Source: Tetragonia tetragonoides (Eukaryota > Streptophyta > Magnoliopsida > Caryophyllales > Aizoaceae). From it: 64,000 bases of DNA. Made by a program: the position numbers and the translations under genes. The notes under the pieces are model-generated. The model searched no databases and was not told the DNA's origin. It saw nothing but the letters and a program-made list of their open reading frames with translations. Numbering within the stretch: the stretch's first letter is position 1; every line of letters begins with the position of its first letter. Location: positions 11,505,000 to 11,568,999 of the forward strand of contig CM076145.1 in assembly GCA_038025085.1 (NCBI GenBank), read 5' to 3'. This document shows, one piece after another, positions 13,401 to 25,613 of the stretch.

Positions 13401-13925
13401 AACACAAAAGACCTCAATCTCTTTCACCCTAGTCATATGAGCTTTTAAAACGCGTAAATACATTCAAAAGCTTGAGTTGAAGCTTTTTTGTACTTGTAAA
13501 CATCCTTGGTGTAGTTTCTCACTCCAATGAATGCAAACAAAGCTTTTAGGTGCTTTCTCTGAAAATTCAACACAAGTACTTGTAAACACCCAAACTGTTT
13601 AAAACGCGTATATGCATTCAAAACGCGTAAATGCACCCAAACCCTAGATGTAAGAGCTGTTAAAACGCGTAAATGCATTCAAAAGGTGGAGTTAAAGCTT
13701 GTTTGTACTTGTAAACATCCTTGGTGTAGTTTCTCACTCAAATGAATGCAAACAAAGCATTTGGGTGCTTTCTCTTAATATACAACACAAAAGACCTCAA
13801 TCTCTTTCACCCTAGTCAAATGAGCTTTTAAAACGCGTAAATACATTCAAAAGCTTGAGTTGAAGCTTGTTTGTACTTGTAAACATCCTTGGTGTAGTTT
13901 CTCACTCCAATGAATGCAAACAAAG
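10476..13925. repeat. Higher-order repeat copy 4 (partial, about 3.45 kb)
   Basis: Follows copy 3 from 10476 until about 13925, where the match to 10076-10085 of copy 3 ends and the sequence runs into a different satellite arrangement. Reverse block is 10761-12510. The reverse footprint that ends copies 1-3 is absent because the copy stops before it. Confidence 0.8.
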
Positions 13926-14430
13926 ATTTTGGGTGCTTTCTCTGAAAATACAACACAAAAGAACTCAATCTCTTTCACCCTAGTCGTATGAGGTTTTAAA
14001 ACGCGTATATGCATTCAAAAGGTGGAGTTAAAGATTGTTTGTACTTGTAAACATCCTTGGTGTAGTTTCTCACTTAAATGAATGCAAATAAAGCATCTGG
14101 GTGCATTCTCTTAATTTTCAACACAAAAGAACTCAATCTCTTTCACCCTAGTCGTATGCGCTTTTAAAACGCGTAAATGCATTCAAAAGCTTTAGTTGAA
14201 GCTTGTTTGTACTTGTAAACATCCTTGGTGTAGTTTCTCCTCAAATGAAATGCAAACAAAGCTTCTGGGTGATTTCTCTTTATATACAACTCAAAAGAAC
14301 TCAATCTCTTTCACCCTAGTCGTAAGAGCCGTTAAAACGCGTAAAGGCATTCAAAACGCGTAAATACATTCAAAAGCTTGAGTTGAAGCTTGTTTGTACT
14401 TGTAAACATCCTTCGTATAGTTTCTCACTC

Positions 14431-15245
14431 ACCCAATTGCTTTGTTTGCATTCATTTGAGTGAGAAACTAAACCAAGGATGTTTACAAGTACAAACAAGC
14501 TTTAACTCCACCTTTTGAATGCATTTGGGCGTTTTAAAAGCTCATATGACTGGGGTGAAAAAGATTGAGTTCTTTTGTGTTGTATATTAAGAGAAAGCAC
14601 CCAAATGCTTTGTTTGCATTCATTTGAGTGAGAAACTTAACCAAGGATGTTTACAAGTACAAACAATTGCTTTTGAAAGCTTGAGTTGAAGTACTTGTAA
14701 ATGCTTTGTTTGCATTCATTTGAGTGAGAAACGCGTAAATACATTCAACCAAGCTTTTGAATGTATTTACGCGTTTTAACAATACTTATAACTAGGGTGA
14801 TAGAGATTGAGTTCATTGGTGTTGTATATTAGGAGAAAGCACCCAAATACTTTGTTTGCATTCAAAAGCTTAATGTTGAAGCTAGTTTTACCCTTTTGTA
14901 GAGCCGTAAATTTGGGTGCTTTTAAAAGCTCATATGACTAGGGTGAAAGAGATTGAGTTCTTTTGTGTTGTATATTAAGCGAAAGCACCCAAATGCTTTG
15001 TTTGCATTCATTTGAGGGAGAAACTACACCAAGGATGTTTACAAGTACAAACAAGCTTCAACTCAAGCTTTTGAAAGCATTTACGCGTTTTAAAAGCTCA
15101 TATGACTAGGGTGAAAGAGATTGAGTTCTTTTGTGTTGTATATTAAGAGAAACCACCCAGATGCTTTGTTTGCATTCATTTGAGTGAGAAACTACACCAA
15201 GAATGTTTACAAGTACAAACAAGCTTCAACTCAAGCTTTTGAATG
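14431..15245 (-). repeat. Reverse satellite block with scrambled monomers
   Basis: Reverse-oriented block upstream of the first retroelement. It has two scrambled zones (about 14668-14760 and 14860-14925). The second carries the non-consensus stretch TTTTACCCTTTTGTAGAGCC. The reverse complement of that stretch is at about 19339-19380 and 28028-28070. The whole block has a paralogue at about 26645-27618. Confidence 0.8.
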
Positions 15246-15270
15246 CTTTCTCTTAAAATACAACACAAAA

Positions 15271-15275
15271 GAACT
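15271..15275 (+). repeat. Target site duplication GAACT, left copy
   Basis: GAACT directly precedes the terminal TG of the element and is repeated after its terminal CA at 18965-18969. Joining the flanks restores the monomer sequence AAAAGAACTCAATC. Confidence 0.95.
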
Positions 15276-16193
15276 TGATGCATTAGCAAAACTGAAGCTT
15301 TTAGCTCGTTTTCGAACAATGGATGTTTTGATAATATTTTGTTTTTTTGATTATAGAGATTGAAAACGAAGTAAATGAAACGAAAAGCTTGTTTCACCAA
15401 ATATCCCTAAGTAGGGATTATACTACTTGTTTCACCAAATATCCCTAAGGACATTTTAAAGAACAACAAGGTTTGTAAGCAAAAGGCAGCAGCCATTTCA
15501 TATTTTCATTCATCATCAAGTGCCTTTTACATCAGCTGTTCTTACATATTTATAGGGGTCACAAATGTGTCCTAATAACCTAAGAATACTCTAGAAAGGG
15601 TGAGCTGTCCAAGAGTAGTGCCCAAGCAAAATGAAACGTCAGTATTCTGCCCAGAAATGAGCCAAATACGTGCAGTACAATTTGGAGCGCATTTCCTTCC
15701 GTTTTGGACCAGTTGACAGCTGTTGCTTGTCCTTGCATAAGGACAAACGGGTGAGCTGTAAGAGGAGCCTCAAGCCTCATCATTATCCATCCCATGTGCT
15801 TTTAGACTCTCCTCATTCAGCAGCTACTTAGGAAATTCAAAATGCAATTAAAACTTCCTAATTAACTAATTACATGCAGCATAATTAAACTAATTAAGTA
15901 CGAACATGTGTACAAACATTTGTACGGACAAAAACCATGTTAATCAACTAATCATGATAATTAAGCCAATTGCAAGGTTATTCGTGTACGGACTTGTGCA
16001 CGGCATGTTGTACGGACTAATAATGTACGGACTAATCAGGTTAATGCCATTGAAAGGACATTAGGCCCCTAGGACCATTAATGAAGGCACCATGTACTAA
16101 AAGAGCGCCATAGAACATGATAAAATCATTGATGGACCAAGAACAGATCGTATGGCACTTAACTGAAGAGAGGAGCTTGATGCCAACGCATCA
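15276..16193 (-). repeat. 3' LTR of element 1
   Basis: 918 bp, TGATGCATTAGC at the outer end and ACGCATCA at the inner end. Compared with the other LTR it lacks a stretch matching about 18112-18195 and carries a short local duplication of the TTTCACCAAATATCCC segment. It is the downstream LTR because the primer site is at the other end. Confidence 0.92.
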
Positions 16194-17077
16194 TACACCC
16201 GATGTTGTTTAGGACTTGCCCTCAAGTCCTGGAAGTAGAAAGCTTTCCAATGAAGCTGAATGATGTAGGTGCTGAACTTTCCACCCGGAATACGGCCTGT
16301 AATCCAAGCCCCAATTGATCTCGTGACATCTTTACAATGTTGCTGCATTTGTACCTTAAAGAACAGTGGCACGATTGTACCAATCCCTACTCTAGGGAAA
16401 TTCGTATAATCTGCCACATCAAACTTTTGCCACTTGAATACATCCTGAAACAAGATGAAATGAGATAAAAAGGTCAAGGAACTTGTTGGCAATCTTGTCT
16501 GTATGCTGCTGTAATTTGCTCCTTGTGCAGCTTGCACGATATCGTCACAAATGACAGTTTCTTCACCATGGGTTTGTAACTCTTCCACAATGATTGCTGA
16601 ATCAAGAACATTGCTCGGGTCGTCTTTTTGTTCTTCTTTAAACAAAGTGGGTTCTTGAAATTCTTCACCAATCATTTGCCATTCCTCTAGGCTCACAATT
16701 ATGGGAGCTGCATTTTCAGTAGCTTTCACACTAGCTACTTGCTCAAGGTTGTGTTGAGTGTAAAAAGCTCGTGACTTGAACTTTGGCACAAACTTTCTAA
16801 TGAGCTCTTCACGCATCTCACTCCAGCTTTGTATTTTTCCCTTTCCAATCCTTCTTCTTCTGATTTCTAAGAGTTCCCCCCAAATCAAAGCATCGCAATC
16901 AAAAGAACTCGTCACAAGTTCTATTTTCTTGCGATTAGAAAACTCCAAGACTTTAAACTATTCGTCCACCGTCTCAAGCCACGTATAAAAATCTTCAGAG
17001 TAGAGGAACCCACCAAATTTAGGAAAGTCTATCTCTAAGTCATCATCATTATACTTGGTATCATAAAGACGAGGCAT
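16097..17077 (-). pseudogene. Gag remnant of element 1, with in-frame stop
   Basis: The reading frame starts at an ATG at 17077 (MPRLYDTKYN...) and is broken by TAG at codon 40 (16958-16960). It is then open for 283 codons to 16097. Residues after the stop resemble the core of plant retrotransposon gag: a tryptophan-centred helix, then basic GKGKIQSWSEMREELIRKF. No CCHC zinc knuckle follows. The last 32 or so codons lie inside the 3' LTR (inner edge 16193), entering it as Tyr-Asp-Ala. Gag would form the capsid and package the RNA; with the stop this copy is probably inactive. Confidence 0.75.
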
Positions 17078-17988
17078 TTTGTGGAGTTAGGTTGTGTTTG
17101 AGTTCGGATGGTGTTTGGGCTGTTTTTGGGTTCTTTGTGGACTCGGTGTTGTGGAGTGACGGGATAAGACAATCAAATGCAATGAATAATCAAAATTATC
17201 CAATAATTCAACCCCCAATTCCAGTTTCAACAAAGATCCATAAGAGAACAAACGCCAATTGCAACAGCTCAACTTCAAACACAACAATTCCAAATTTTGC
17301 ACGTACACAAACAGCTCAACAAATCTCAAACTTTCTCACATACATGGGGGAATAAACCAGATATCTACCAAGATAAATTTGTAGTATAAGGTCTTAGGAG
17401 TCTACAGGACCAAGAAAGGCATAAAATGGATCTCTAGATCTTGAGATATTAACAAAACGCCAAAATGACTCCTGGTTGTATTCCAGCAAGACCAACAAAA
17501 TGTTTGAGCACAAATGAAGGCCAAAGACTCAACCTTTCAACTTCAAACCACTTGGATAACAACGATAGAACCCCAAATAAGATAACCAGTTAGAAATCCC
17601 TCAAGGTTCACCACAAATATGGAGGTAAAATCCAGAACAAACAAGCAACACAACAAACAAGATCCTAGTTCACGCTAAGCACATATAGCAACTTCTCACA
17701 ATAAACTGCTCCAACCCACAACGATTTAAGAAAAACCACCAAGATATTCCGAAAGATAAATGTCTAAGGAACTCAGAAAAGTATCAAAGTTGACACCTTT
17801 ACCTTTTGAAACGCCTCGAAAAACAAAGATCCTCAGCTTGGTCCAATCGCACGTCCAGCAGGAGTCACCGAGGGAAAATGCTTACTTGAGTACCCAAATC
17901 TCAACCTTTTTCCTTGAAACCAAAACCAGGTGAAAGAGGACACTTCAATGAAGAAAAACCTCTGAATTAACGAGCTAAGAAAACCAAA
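17078..17988 (-). other. 5' leader of element 1, non-coding
   Basis: About 910 bp between the primer site and the gag start. I see no convincing coding sequence; short frames on both strands look like chance. A long leader is usual for packaging and dimerisation signals, but none is identifiable here. Confidence 0.6.
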
Positions 17989-18000
17989 GCTTTGATACCA
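17989..18000 (-). promoter_or_regulatory. Primer binding site of element 1
   Basis: On the minus strand TGGTATCAAAGC starts two bases after the LTR end (18003). It resembles the tRNA-iMet complementary site TGGTATCAGAGC with one difference. It fixes the element's orientation. Confidence 0.85.
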
Positions 18001-18002
18001 AC

Positions 18003-18964
18003 TGATGCGTTAGCAAAACTGAAGCTTTTAGCTCGTTTTCGAACAATGGATGTTTTGATAATATTTTGTTTGCTTTTTTGATTATAGAGATTGAAAACGA
18101 AGTAAATGAAACAAAAAATAAGAAGAGGGAGGATAGATAGCACCACCACCAAGACTATAAAGGATTTAACCACCAAGTCAAGGCTAAAGGATACTACTTG
18201 TTTCACCAAATATCCCTAAGGACATTATAAAGAACAACAAGGTTTGTAAGCAAAAGGCAGCAGCCATTTCATATTTTCATTCATCATCAAGTGCCTTTTA
18301 CATCAGCTGTTCTTACATATTTATAGGGGTCACAAATGTGCCCTAATAACCTAAGAATACTCTAGAAAGGGTGAGCTGTCCAAGAGTAGTGCCCAAGCAA
18401 AATGAAACTTCAGTATTCTGCCCAGAAATGAGCCAAATACGTGCAGTACAATTTGGAGCGCATTTCCTTCCGTTTTGGACCACTTGACAGCTGTTGCTTG
18501 TCCTTGCATAAGGACAAACGGGTGAGCTGTAAGAGGAGCCTCAAGCCTCATCATTATCCATCCCATGTGCTTTTAGACTCTCCTCATTCAGCAGCTACTT
18601 AGGAAATTCAAAATGCAATTAAAACTTCCTAATTAACTAATTACATGCAGCATAATTAAACTAATTAAGTACGAACATGTGTACAAACATTTGTACGGAC
18701 AAAAACCATGTTAATCAACTAATCATGATAATTAAGCCAATTGCAAGGTTATTCGTGTACGGACTTGTGCACGGCATGTTGTACGGACTAATAATGTACG
18801 GACTAATCAGGTTAATGCCATTGAAAGGACATTAGGCCCCTAGGACCATTAATGAAGGCACCATGTACTAAAAGAGTGCCATAGAACATGATAAAATCAT
18901 TGATGGACCAAGAACAGATCGTATGGCACTTAACTGAAGAGAGGAGCTTGATGCCAACGCATCA
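18003..18964 (-). repeat. 5' LTR of element 1
   Basis: 962 bp, with near-perfect terminal inverted repeats (TGATGCGTTAGC at one end, GCCAACGCATCA at the other). It contains a minus-strand TATA box near 18316-18328. Its longer form, compared with 15276-16193, probably represents the original LTR. Confidence 0.92.
18316..18328 (-). promoter_or_regulatory. TATA box in the 5' LTR of element 1
   Basis: CCCCTATAAATATG on the minus strand. The equivalent in the 3' LTR is at about 15546-15558. This is the likely Pol II start region; no expression evidence is available. Confidence 0.6.
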
Positions 18965-18969
18965 GAACT
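18965..18969 (+). repeat. Target site duplication GAACT, right copy
   Basis: Pairs with 15271-15275. Confidence 0.95.
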
Positions 18970-19560
18970 CAATCTTTTTCACCCTAGTCATATGAGCTTT
19001 CAAAACGCGTAAATGCATTCAAAAGGTGGAGTTAAAGCTTGTTTGTACTTGTAAACATCCTTGGTGTAGTTTCTCACTCAAATGAATGCAAACAAAGCAT
19101 TTGGGTGCTTTCTCTTAATATACAACACAAAAGACCTCAATCTCTTTCACCCTAATCGTAAGAGCTGTTAAAACGCGTAAACATATTCAAAAGCTTGAGT
19201 TGAAGCTTGTTTGTACTTGTAAACATTCTTGGTGTAGTTTCTCACTCAAATGAATGCAAACAAAGCATCTGGGTGCTTTCTCTTAATATACAACACAAAA
19301 GAACTCAATCTCTTTCACCCTAGTCATATGAGCTTTTAAAAGCACCCAAATTTACGGCTCTACAAAAGGGTAAAACTAGCTTCAACATTAAGCTTTTGAA
19401 TGCAAACAAAGTATTTGGGTGCTTTCTCCTAATATACAACACCAATGAACTCAATCTCTATCACCCTAGTTATAAGTATTGTTAAAACGCGTAAATACAT
19501 TCAAAAACTTGGTTGAATGCTTATAAGAGCTGTTAAAACGCGTAAATATATTCAAAAGCT

Positions 19561-20400
19561 TGAGTTGAAGCTTGTTTGTACTTGTAAACATCCTTGGTTA
19601 AGTTTCTCACTCAAATGAATGCAAACAAAGCATTTGGGTGCTTTCTCTTAATATACAACACATTAGAACTCAATCTTTTTCACCCTAGTCATATGAGCTT
19701 TTAAAACGCGTAAATGCATTCAAAAGCTTGAGTTGAAGCATGTTTGTACTTGTAAACATTCTTGGTGTAGTTTCTCCCTGAAATGAATGCAACCAAAGCT
19801 TTTGGTTGCTTTCTCTTAAAATACCACACAAAAGAACTCAATCTTTTTCACCCTAGTCATATGAGCTTTTAAAACGCGTAAATGCATTCAAAAGCTTGAG
19901 TTGAAGCTTGTTTGTACTTTTAAACATCCCAGGTATAGTTTCTCACTCCAATGAATGCAAACAAAGCTTTTGGGTGCTTTCTCTGAAAATACAACACAAA
20001 AGAACTCAATCTCTTTCACCCTAGTCGTAAGAGCTGTTAAAACGGGTAAATGCATTCAAAAGGTGGAGTTAAAGCTTGTTTGCACTTGTAAACATCCTTG
20101 GTGTAGTTTCTCACACAAATGAATGCAAACAAAGCATTTGGGTGCTTTTTCTTAATATACAACACAAAAGACCTCAATCTCTTTCACCCTAGTCATATGA
20201 GCTTTTAAAACGCGTAAATGCATTCAAAAGGTGGAGTTAAAGCTTGTTTGTACTTGTAAACATCAGTGGTGTAGTTTCTCACTCAAATGAATGCAAACAA
20301 AGCATTTGGGTGCTTTCACTTAATATACAACACAAAAGACCTCAATCTCTTTCACCCTAGTCATATGAGCTTTTAAAACGCGTAAATACATTCTAAAGCT
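19561..20400 (+). repeat. Five-monomer higher-order repeat, unit 1 (840 bp)
   Basis: 840 bp is exactly 5 x 168. The next unit at 20401-21240 is almost identical, sharing private variants such as AAAACGGGTAAATGC and TTTTTAAACATCCCAGG. A handful of substitutions separate the two by eye. Confidence 0.9.
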
Positions 20401-21240
20401 TGAGTTGAAGCTTGTTTGTACTTGTAAACATCCTTGGTCAAGTTTCTCACTCAAATGAATGCAAACAAAGCATTTGGGTGCTTTCTCTTAATATACAACA
20501 CATTAGAACTCAATCTTTTTCACCCTAGTCATATGAGCTTTTAAAACGCGTAAATGCATTCAAAAGCTTGAGTTGAAGCATGTTTGTACTTGTAAACATT
20601 CTTGGTGTAGTTTCTCCCTGAAATGAATGCAACCAAAGCTTTTGGTTGCTTTCTCTTAAAATACCACACAAAAGAACTCAATCTTTTTCACCCTAGTCAT
20701 ATGAGCTTTTAAAACGCGTAAATGCATTCAAAAGCTTGAGTTGAAGCTTGTTTGTACTTTTAAACATCCCAGGTATAGTTTCTCACTCCAATGAATGCAA
20801 ACAAAGCTTTTGGGTGCTTTCTCTGAAAATACAACACAAAAGAACTCAATCTCTTTCACCCTAGTCGTAAGAGCTGTTAAAACGGGTAAATGCATTCAAA
20901 AGGTGGAGTTAAAGCTTGTTTGCACTTGTAAACATCCTTGGTGTAGTTTCTCACACAAATGAATGCAAACAAAGCATTTGGGTGCTTTTTCTTAATATAC
21001 AACACAAAAGATCTCAATCTCTTTCACCCTAGTCATATGAGCTTTTAAAACGCGTAAATGCATTCAAAAGGTGGAGTTAAAGCTTGTTTGTACTTGTAAA
21101 TATCAGTGGTGTAGTTTCTCACTCAAATGAATGCAAACAAAGCATTTGGGTGCTTTCTCTTAATATACAACACAAAAGACCTCAATCTCTTTCACCCTAG
21201 TCATATGAGCTTTTAAAACGCGTAAATACATTCTAAAGCT
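20401..21240 (+). repeat. Five-monomer higher-order repeat, unit 2 (840 bp)
   Basis: Near-identical tandem copy of 19561-20400. Confidence 0.9.
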
Positions 21241-21590
21241 TGAGTTGAAGCTTGTTTGTACTTGTAAACATCCTTGGTTAAGTTTCTCACTCAAATGAAT
21301 GCAAACAAAGCATTTGGGAGCTTTCTCTTAATATACAACACAAAAGAACTCAATCTTTTTCACCCTAGTCGTAAGAGCTGTTAAAACGGGTAAATGCATT
21401 CAAAAGGTGGAGTTAAAGCTTGTTTGCACTTGTAAACATCCTTGGCGTAGTTTCTCACACAAATGAATACAAACAAAGCATTTGGGTGCTTTTTCTTAAT
21501 ATACAACACAAAAGACCTCAATCTCTTTCACCCTAGTCATATGAGCTTTTAAAACGCGTAAATGCATTCAAAAGGTGGAGTTAAAGCTTG
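21241..21590 (+). repeat. Five-monomer higher-order repeat, unit 3, shortened
   Basis: Begins as units 1 and 2 but jumps by 336 bp, exactly two monomers, to the AAAACGGGTAAATGC variant (offset 130 instead of 466). It stops matching near 21600. Confidence 0.8.
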
Positions 21591-21984
21591 TGTACTTGTA
21601 AACATCCTTGGTGTAGTTTCTCACTCCAATGAATGCAAACAAAGCTTTTGGGTGCTTTCTCTTAATATACAACACAAAAGAACTCAATCTCTTTCACCCT
21701 AGTCGTATGAGGTTTTAAAACGCGTATATGCATTCAAAAGCTTAAGTTGAAGCTTGTCGGTACTTGTAAACATCTTTGGCGTAGTTTCTCACTCAAATGA
21801 ATGCAAAGAAAACATTTGGGTGCGTTCTCTTACTATACAACACAAAAGAACTCAATCTCTTTCACCCTTGTCGTATGAGCTTTTTAAACGCTTAAATGCA
21901 TTCAAAAGCTTGAGTTCAAGCTTGTTTGTAGTTGTAAACATCCTTGGGGTAGTTTCACACTCAAATGAATGCAAACAAAGCATT

Positions 21985-22060
21985 TGGGTGCTTTCTCTTA
22001 AGCTTGAGTTGAAGCTTGTTTGTACTTGTAAACACAAAAGAGATTGAGTTTCTCACTCCA
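21985..22060 (+). repeat. Rearranged monomer junction, clonal marker
   Basis: TTTCTCTTAAGCTTGAGTTG joins the 110s of the monomer to position about 25, followed by TAAACACAAAAGAGATTGAG and TTTCTCACTCC. The same chimeric junction recurs at about 31028-31090, 40050-40110 and, with minor change, 63085-63145. Confidence 0.85.
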
Positions 22061-25000
22061 ATGAATGCAAACAAAGCTTTTGGATGCTTTCTCTTAAAAT
22101 ACAACACAAAAGACCTCAATCTCTTTCACCCTAGTCATATGAGCTTTTAAAACGCGTAAATGCATTCAAAAGCTTGAGTTGAAGCTTGTTTGTACTTGTA
22201 AACATTCTTGGTGTAGTTTCTCACTCAAATGCATGCAAACAAAGCATTTGTGTAATTTCTCTTAATACACAACACAAAAGAACTCAATCTCTTTCACTCT
22301 AGTTTTAAGAGCTGTTAAAATGCGTAAATGCATTCAAAAGGTTGAGTTAAAGCTTATTTGTACTTGTAAACATCCTTGGTGTAGTTTCTCCCTCAAATGA
22401 ATGCAAACAAAGCATTTGGGTGCTTTCTCTTAATATACAACACAAAAGAACTCAATCTCTTTCACCTTAGTTGTAAGAGCTGTTAAAATGCGTAAATGCA
22501 TTCAAAAGATTGAGTTAAAGCTTGTTTGTACTTGTAAACATTCTTGGTGTAGGTTCTCACTCAAATGAATGCAAACAAAGCATTTGTGTAATTTTCTCTT
22601 AATATACAACACAAAAGAACTCAATCTCTTTCACTCTAGTTGGAAGAGCTGTTAAAATGCGTAAATGCATTCAAAAGGTTGAGTTAAAGCTTGTTTGTAC
22701 TTGTAAACATCCTTGGTGTAGTTTCTCCCTCAAATGAATGCAAACAAAGCATTTGGGTGCATTCTCTTAATATACAACACAAAAGAACTCAATCTCTTTC
22801 ACCCTAGTTGTAGGAGCTGTTAAAATGCGTAAATGCATTCAAAAGGTTGAGTTAAAGCTTGTTTGTACTTGTAAACATCCTTGGTGTAGTTTCTCCCTCA
22901 AATGAATGCAAACAAAGCATTTGGGTGCTTTCTCTTAATATACAACACAAAAGAACTCAATCTCTTTCACCCTAGATGTAAGAGCTGTTAAAACGCGTAA
23001 ATGCATTCAAAAGGTGGAGTTAAAGCATGTTTGTAGTTGTAAACATTCTTGGTGTAGTTTCTCACTCAAATGAATGCAAACAAAGCATTTGTGTGATTTC
23101 TCTTAATATACAAGACAAAAGAACTCAATGTCTTTCACCCTAGTTGTAAGAGCTGTTAAAATGCGTAAATGCATTCAAAAGGTTGAGTTAAAGCTTGTTT
23201 GTACTTGTAAACATCCTTGGTGTAGTTTCTCCCTCAAATGAATGCAAACAAAGCATTTGGGTGCTTTCTCTTAATATACAACACAAAAAGAACTCAATCT
23301 CTTTCACCCTAGATGTAAGAGCTGTTAAAACGCGTAAATGCATTCAAAAGGTGGAGTTAAAGCTTGTTTGTACTTGTAAACATTCTTGGTGTAGTTTCTC
23401 ACTCAAATGAATGCAAACAAAGTATCTGGATGCATTCTCTTAATATACAACACAAAAGAACTCAAATCTCTTTTACCCTATTCGTATGAGCTTTCAAAAC
23501 GCGTAAATTCATTCAAAAGCTTGAGTTGAAGCTTGTTTGTACTTGTAAACATCCTAGGTGCAGTTTCACACTCAAATGTATCCAAACAAAGTATTTGGAT
23601 GCTTTCTCTTAAACACAAAAGAACTCAAATCTCTTTCACCCTACTCGTATGAGCTTTTAAAACGCGTAAATGCATTCAAAAGTTTGTTTGTAAATGCATA
23701 CAATTTCAGTGAAACGCGTAAATGCATTCAAAAGGTGGAGTTAAAGCTTGTTTGTGCTTTTAAACATCCTTGGTATAGTTTCTCACTCAAATGAATGCAA
23801 ACAGAGCATTTGGGTGCTTTCTCTTAATATACAACACAAAAGACCTCAATCTCTTTCACCCTAGTCATATGAGCTTTAAAACGCGTAAATACATTCAAAA
23901 GCTTGAGTTGAAGCTTGTTTGTACTTGTAAACATCCTTGGTGTAGTTTCTCACTCTAATGAATGCAAACAAAGCTTTTGGGTGCTTTCTCTGAAAATGCA
24001 ACACAAAAGAACTCAATTTCTTTCACCCTAGTCGTAAGAGCTGTTAAAACGCGTAAATGCATTCAAAAGGTTGAGTTAAAGCTTGTTTATACTTGTAAAC
24101 ATCCTTGGTGTATATTCTCACTCAAATGAATGCAAACAAAGCATTTGGGTGCTTTCTCTTAATATACATTACAAAAGACCTCAATGTCTTTCACCCTAGT
24201 CATATGAGCTTTTAAAACGCGTAAATATATTCAAAAGCTTGAGTTGAATCTTGTTTGTACTTGTAAACATCCTTGGTGTAGTTTCTCACTCCAATGAATG
24301 CAAACAAAGCTTTTGGGTGCTTTTTCTGAAAATACAACACAAAAGAACTCAATCTCTTTCACTCTAGTCGTATGCGCTTTTAAAACGCGTAAATGCATTC
24401 AAAAGCTTGAGTTGAAGCTTGTTTGTACTTGTAAACATCCTTGGTGTAGTTTCTCACTTAAATGAATGCAAACAAAGCATCTGGGTGCTTTCTCTTAATT
24501 TTCAACACAAAAGAACTCAATCTCTTTCACCCTAGTCATTTGAGCTTTTAAAACGCGTAAATGCATTCAAAAGGTGGAGTTAAATCTTGTTTGTACTTGT
24601 AAACATCCTTGGTGTAGTTTCTCACTCAAATGAATGCAAACAAAGCATTTGTGTAATTTCTCTTAATATACAATACAAAAGAACTCAATCTCTTTCACCC
24701 TAGTTGTAAGAGCTGTTAAAATGCGTAAATGCATTCAAAAGGTTGAGTTAAAGCTTGTTTGTACTTGTAAACATCCTTGGTGTAGTTTCTCCCTCAAATG
24801 AATGCAAACAAAGCATTTGAGTGCTTTCTCTTAATATACAACACAAAAGAACTCAATATCTTTCACCCTAGATGTAAGAGCTGTTAAAACGCGTAAATGC
24901 ATTCAAAAGGTCGAGTTAAAGCTTGTTTGTACTTGTAAACATTCTTGGTGTAGTTTCTCCCTCAAATGAATGCAAACAAATCATTTGTGTGATTTCTCTT

Positions 25001-25613
25001 AATATACAACACAAAAGAACTCAATCTCATTCACACTAGTTGTAAGAGCTGTTAAAATGCGTAATAGCATTCAAAAGGTTGAGTTAAACCTTGTTCGTCC
25101 TTGTAAACATCCTTTGTGTAGTTTCTCCCTCAAATGAATGCAAACAAAGCATTTGGGTGCTTTCTCTTAATATACAACACAAAAGAACTCAATCTCTTTC
25201 AACCTAGATGTAAGAGCTGTTAAAACGCGTAAATGCATTCAAAAGGTGGAGTTAAAGCTTGTTTGTACTTGTAAACATCCTTGGTGTAGTTTCTCACTCA
25301 AATGAATGCAAACAAAGTATTTGGATGCATTCTCTTAATATATACAACACAAAAGAACTCAAATCTCTTTCACCCTACTCGTATGAGCTTTCAAAACGCG
25401 TAAATGCATTCAAAAGCTTGAGTTGAAGCTTGTTTGTACTTGTAAACATCCTAGGTGCAGTTTCACACTCAAATGTATCCAAACAAAGTATTCGGATGCT
25501 TTCTCTTAATGTACAACACAAAAGAACTCAAATCTCTTTCACCCTACTCGTATGAGCTTTTAAAACGCGTAAATGCATTCAAAAGCTTGTTTGTAAATGC
25601 ATACAATTTCAGA

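Larger units (their letters stand above)
1..15275. repeat. 168-bp satellite array, block A, mixed orientation
   Basis: Tandem array of an AT-rich monomer of 168 bp. Landmarks in order on the forward orientation are AAAACGCGTAAATGCATTC, a pair of HindIII sites (AAGCTTGAGTTGAAGCTT), TTGTACTTGTAAACATCC, TGGTGTAGTTTCTCAC, GAATGCAAACAAAGC, TTTGGGTGCTTTCTC, TACAACACAAAAGAACTC and TTTCACCCTAG. Orientation switches many times. Forward blocks: about 1-288, 2038-2540, 2801-3164, 3226-3732, 4982-6346, 6403-6912, 8663-10188, 10248-10760, 12511-14430. Reverse blocks: about 289-2037, 2541-2800, 3733-4981, 6913-8662, 10761-12510, 14431-15245. The length suits a plant centromeric satellite, but that role is inferred. 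Confidence 0.95.
15276..18964 (-). mobile_element. Non-autonomous gag-only LTR retrotransposon, element 1
   Basis: A 3,689 bp insertion bounded by TGATGC...GCATCA, with 5-bp GAACT duplications, two LTRs of 918 and 962 bp and an internal region of about 1.8 kb. The primer site lies next to the right LTR and reads on the minus strand, so the element runs right to left. The internal region has a broken gag and no protease, RT, RNase H or integrase. An empty copy of the target exists at 27651. The LTRs differ by a few substitutions and one larger indel, so the insertion looks recent. Ty3/gypsy affinity rests only on gag resemblance. Confidence 0.92.

Noticed and set aside
1..15275. CRISPR-like regular repeats
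   Set aside because: The repeats are contiguous 168-bp monomers with no short repeat and unique spacer structure, and the context is eukaryotic.
15580..15795. 71-codon frame in both LTRs of element 1 (also 18351-18566)
   Set aside because: It is present only because the LTR is duplicated, overlaps the promoter region, and shows no recognisable domain.
17092..17355. 87-codon plus-strand frame in element 1
   Set aside because: Antisense to the element's leader, low complexity, no domain.
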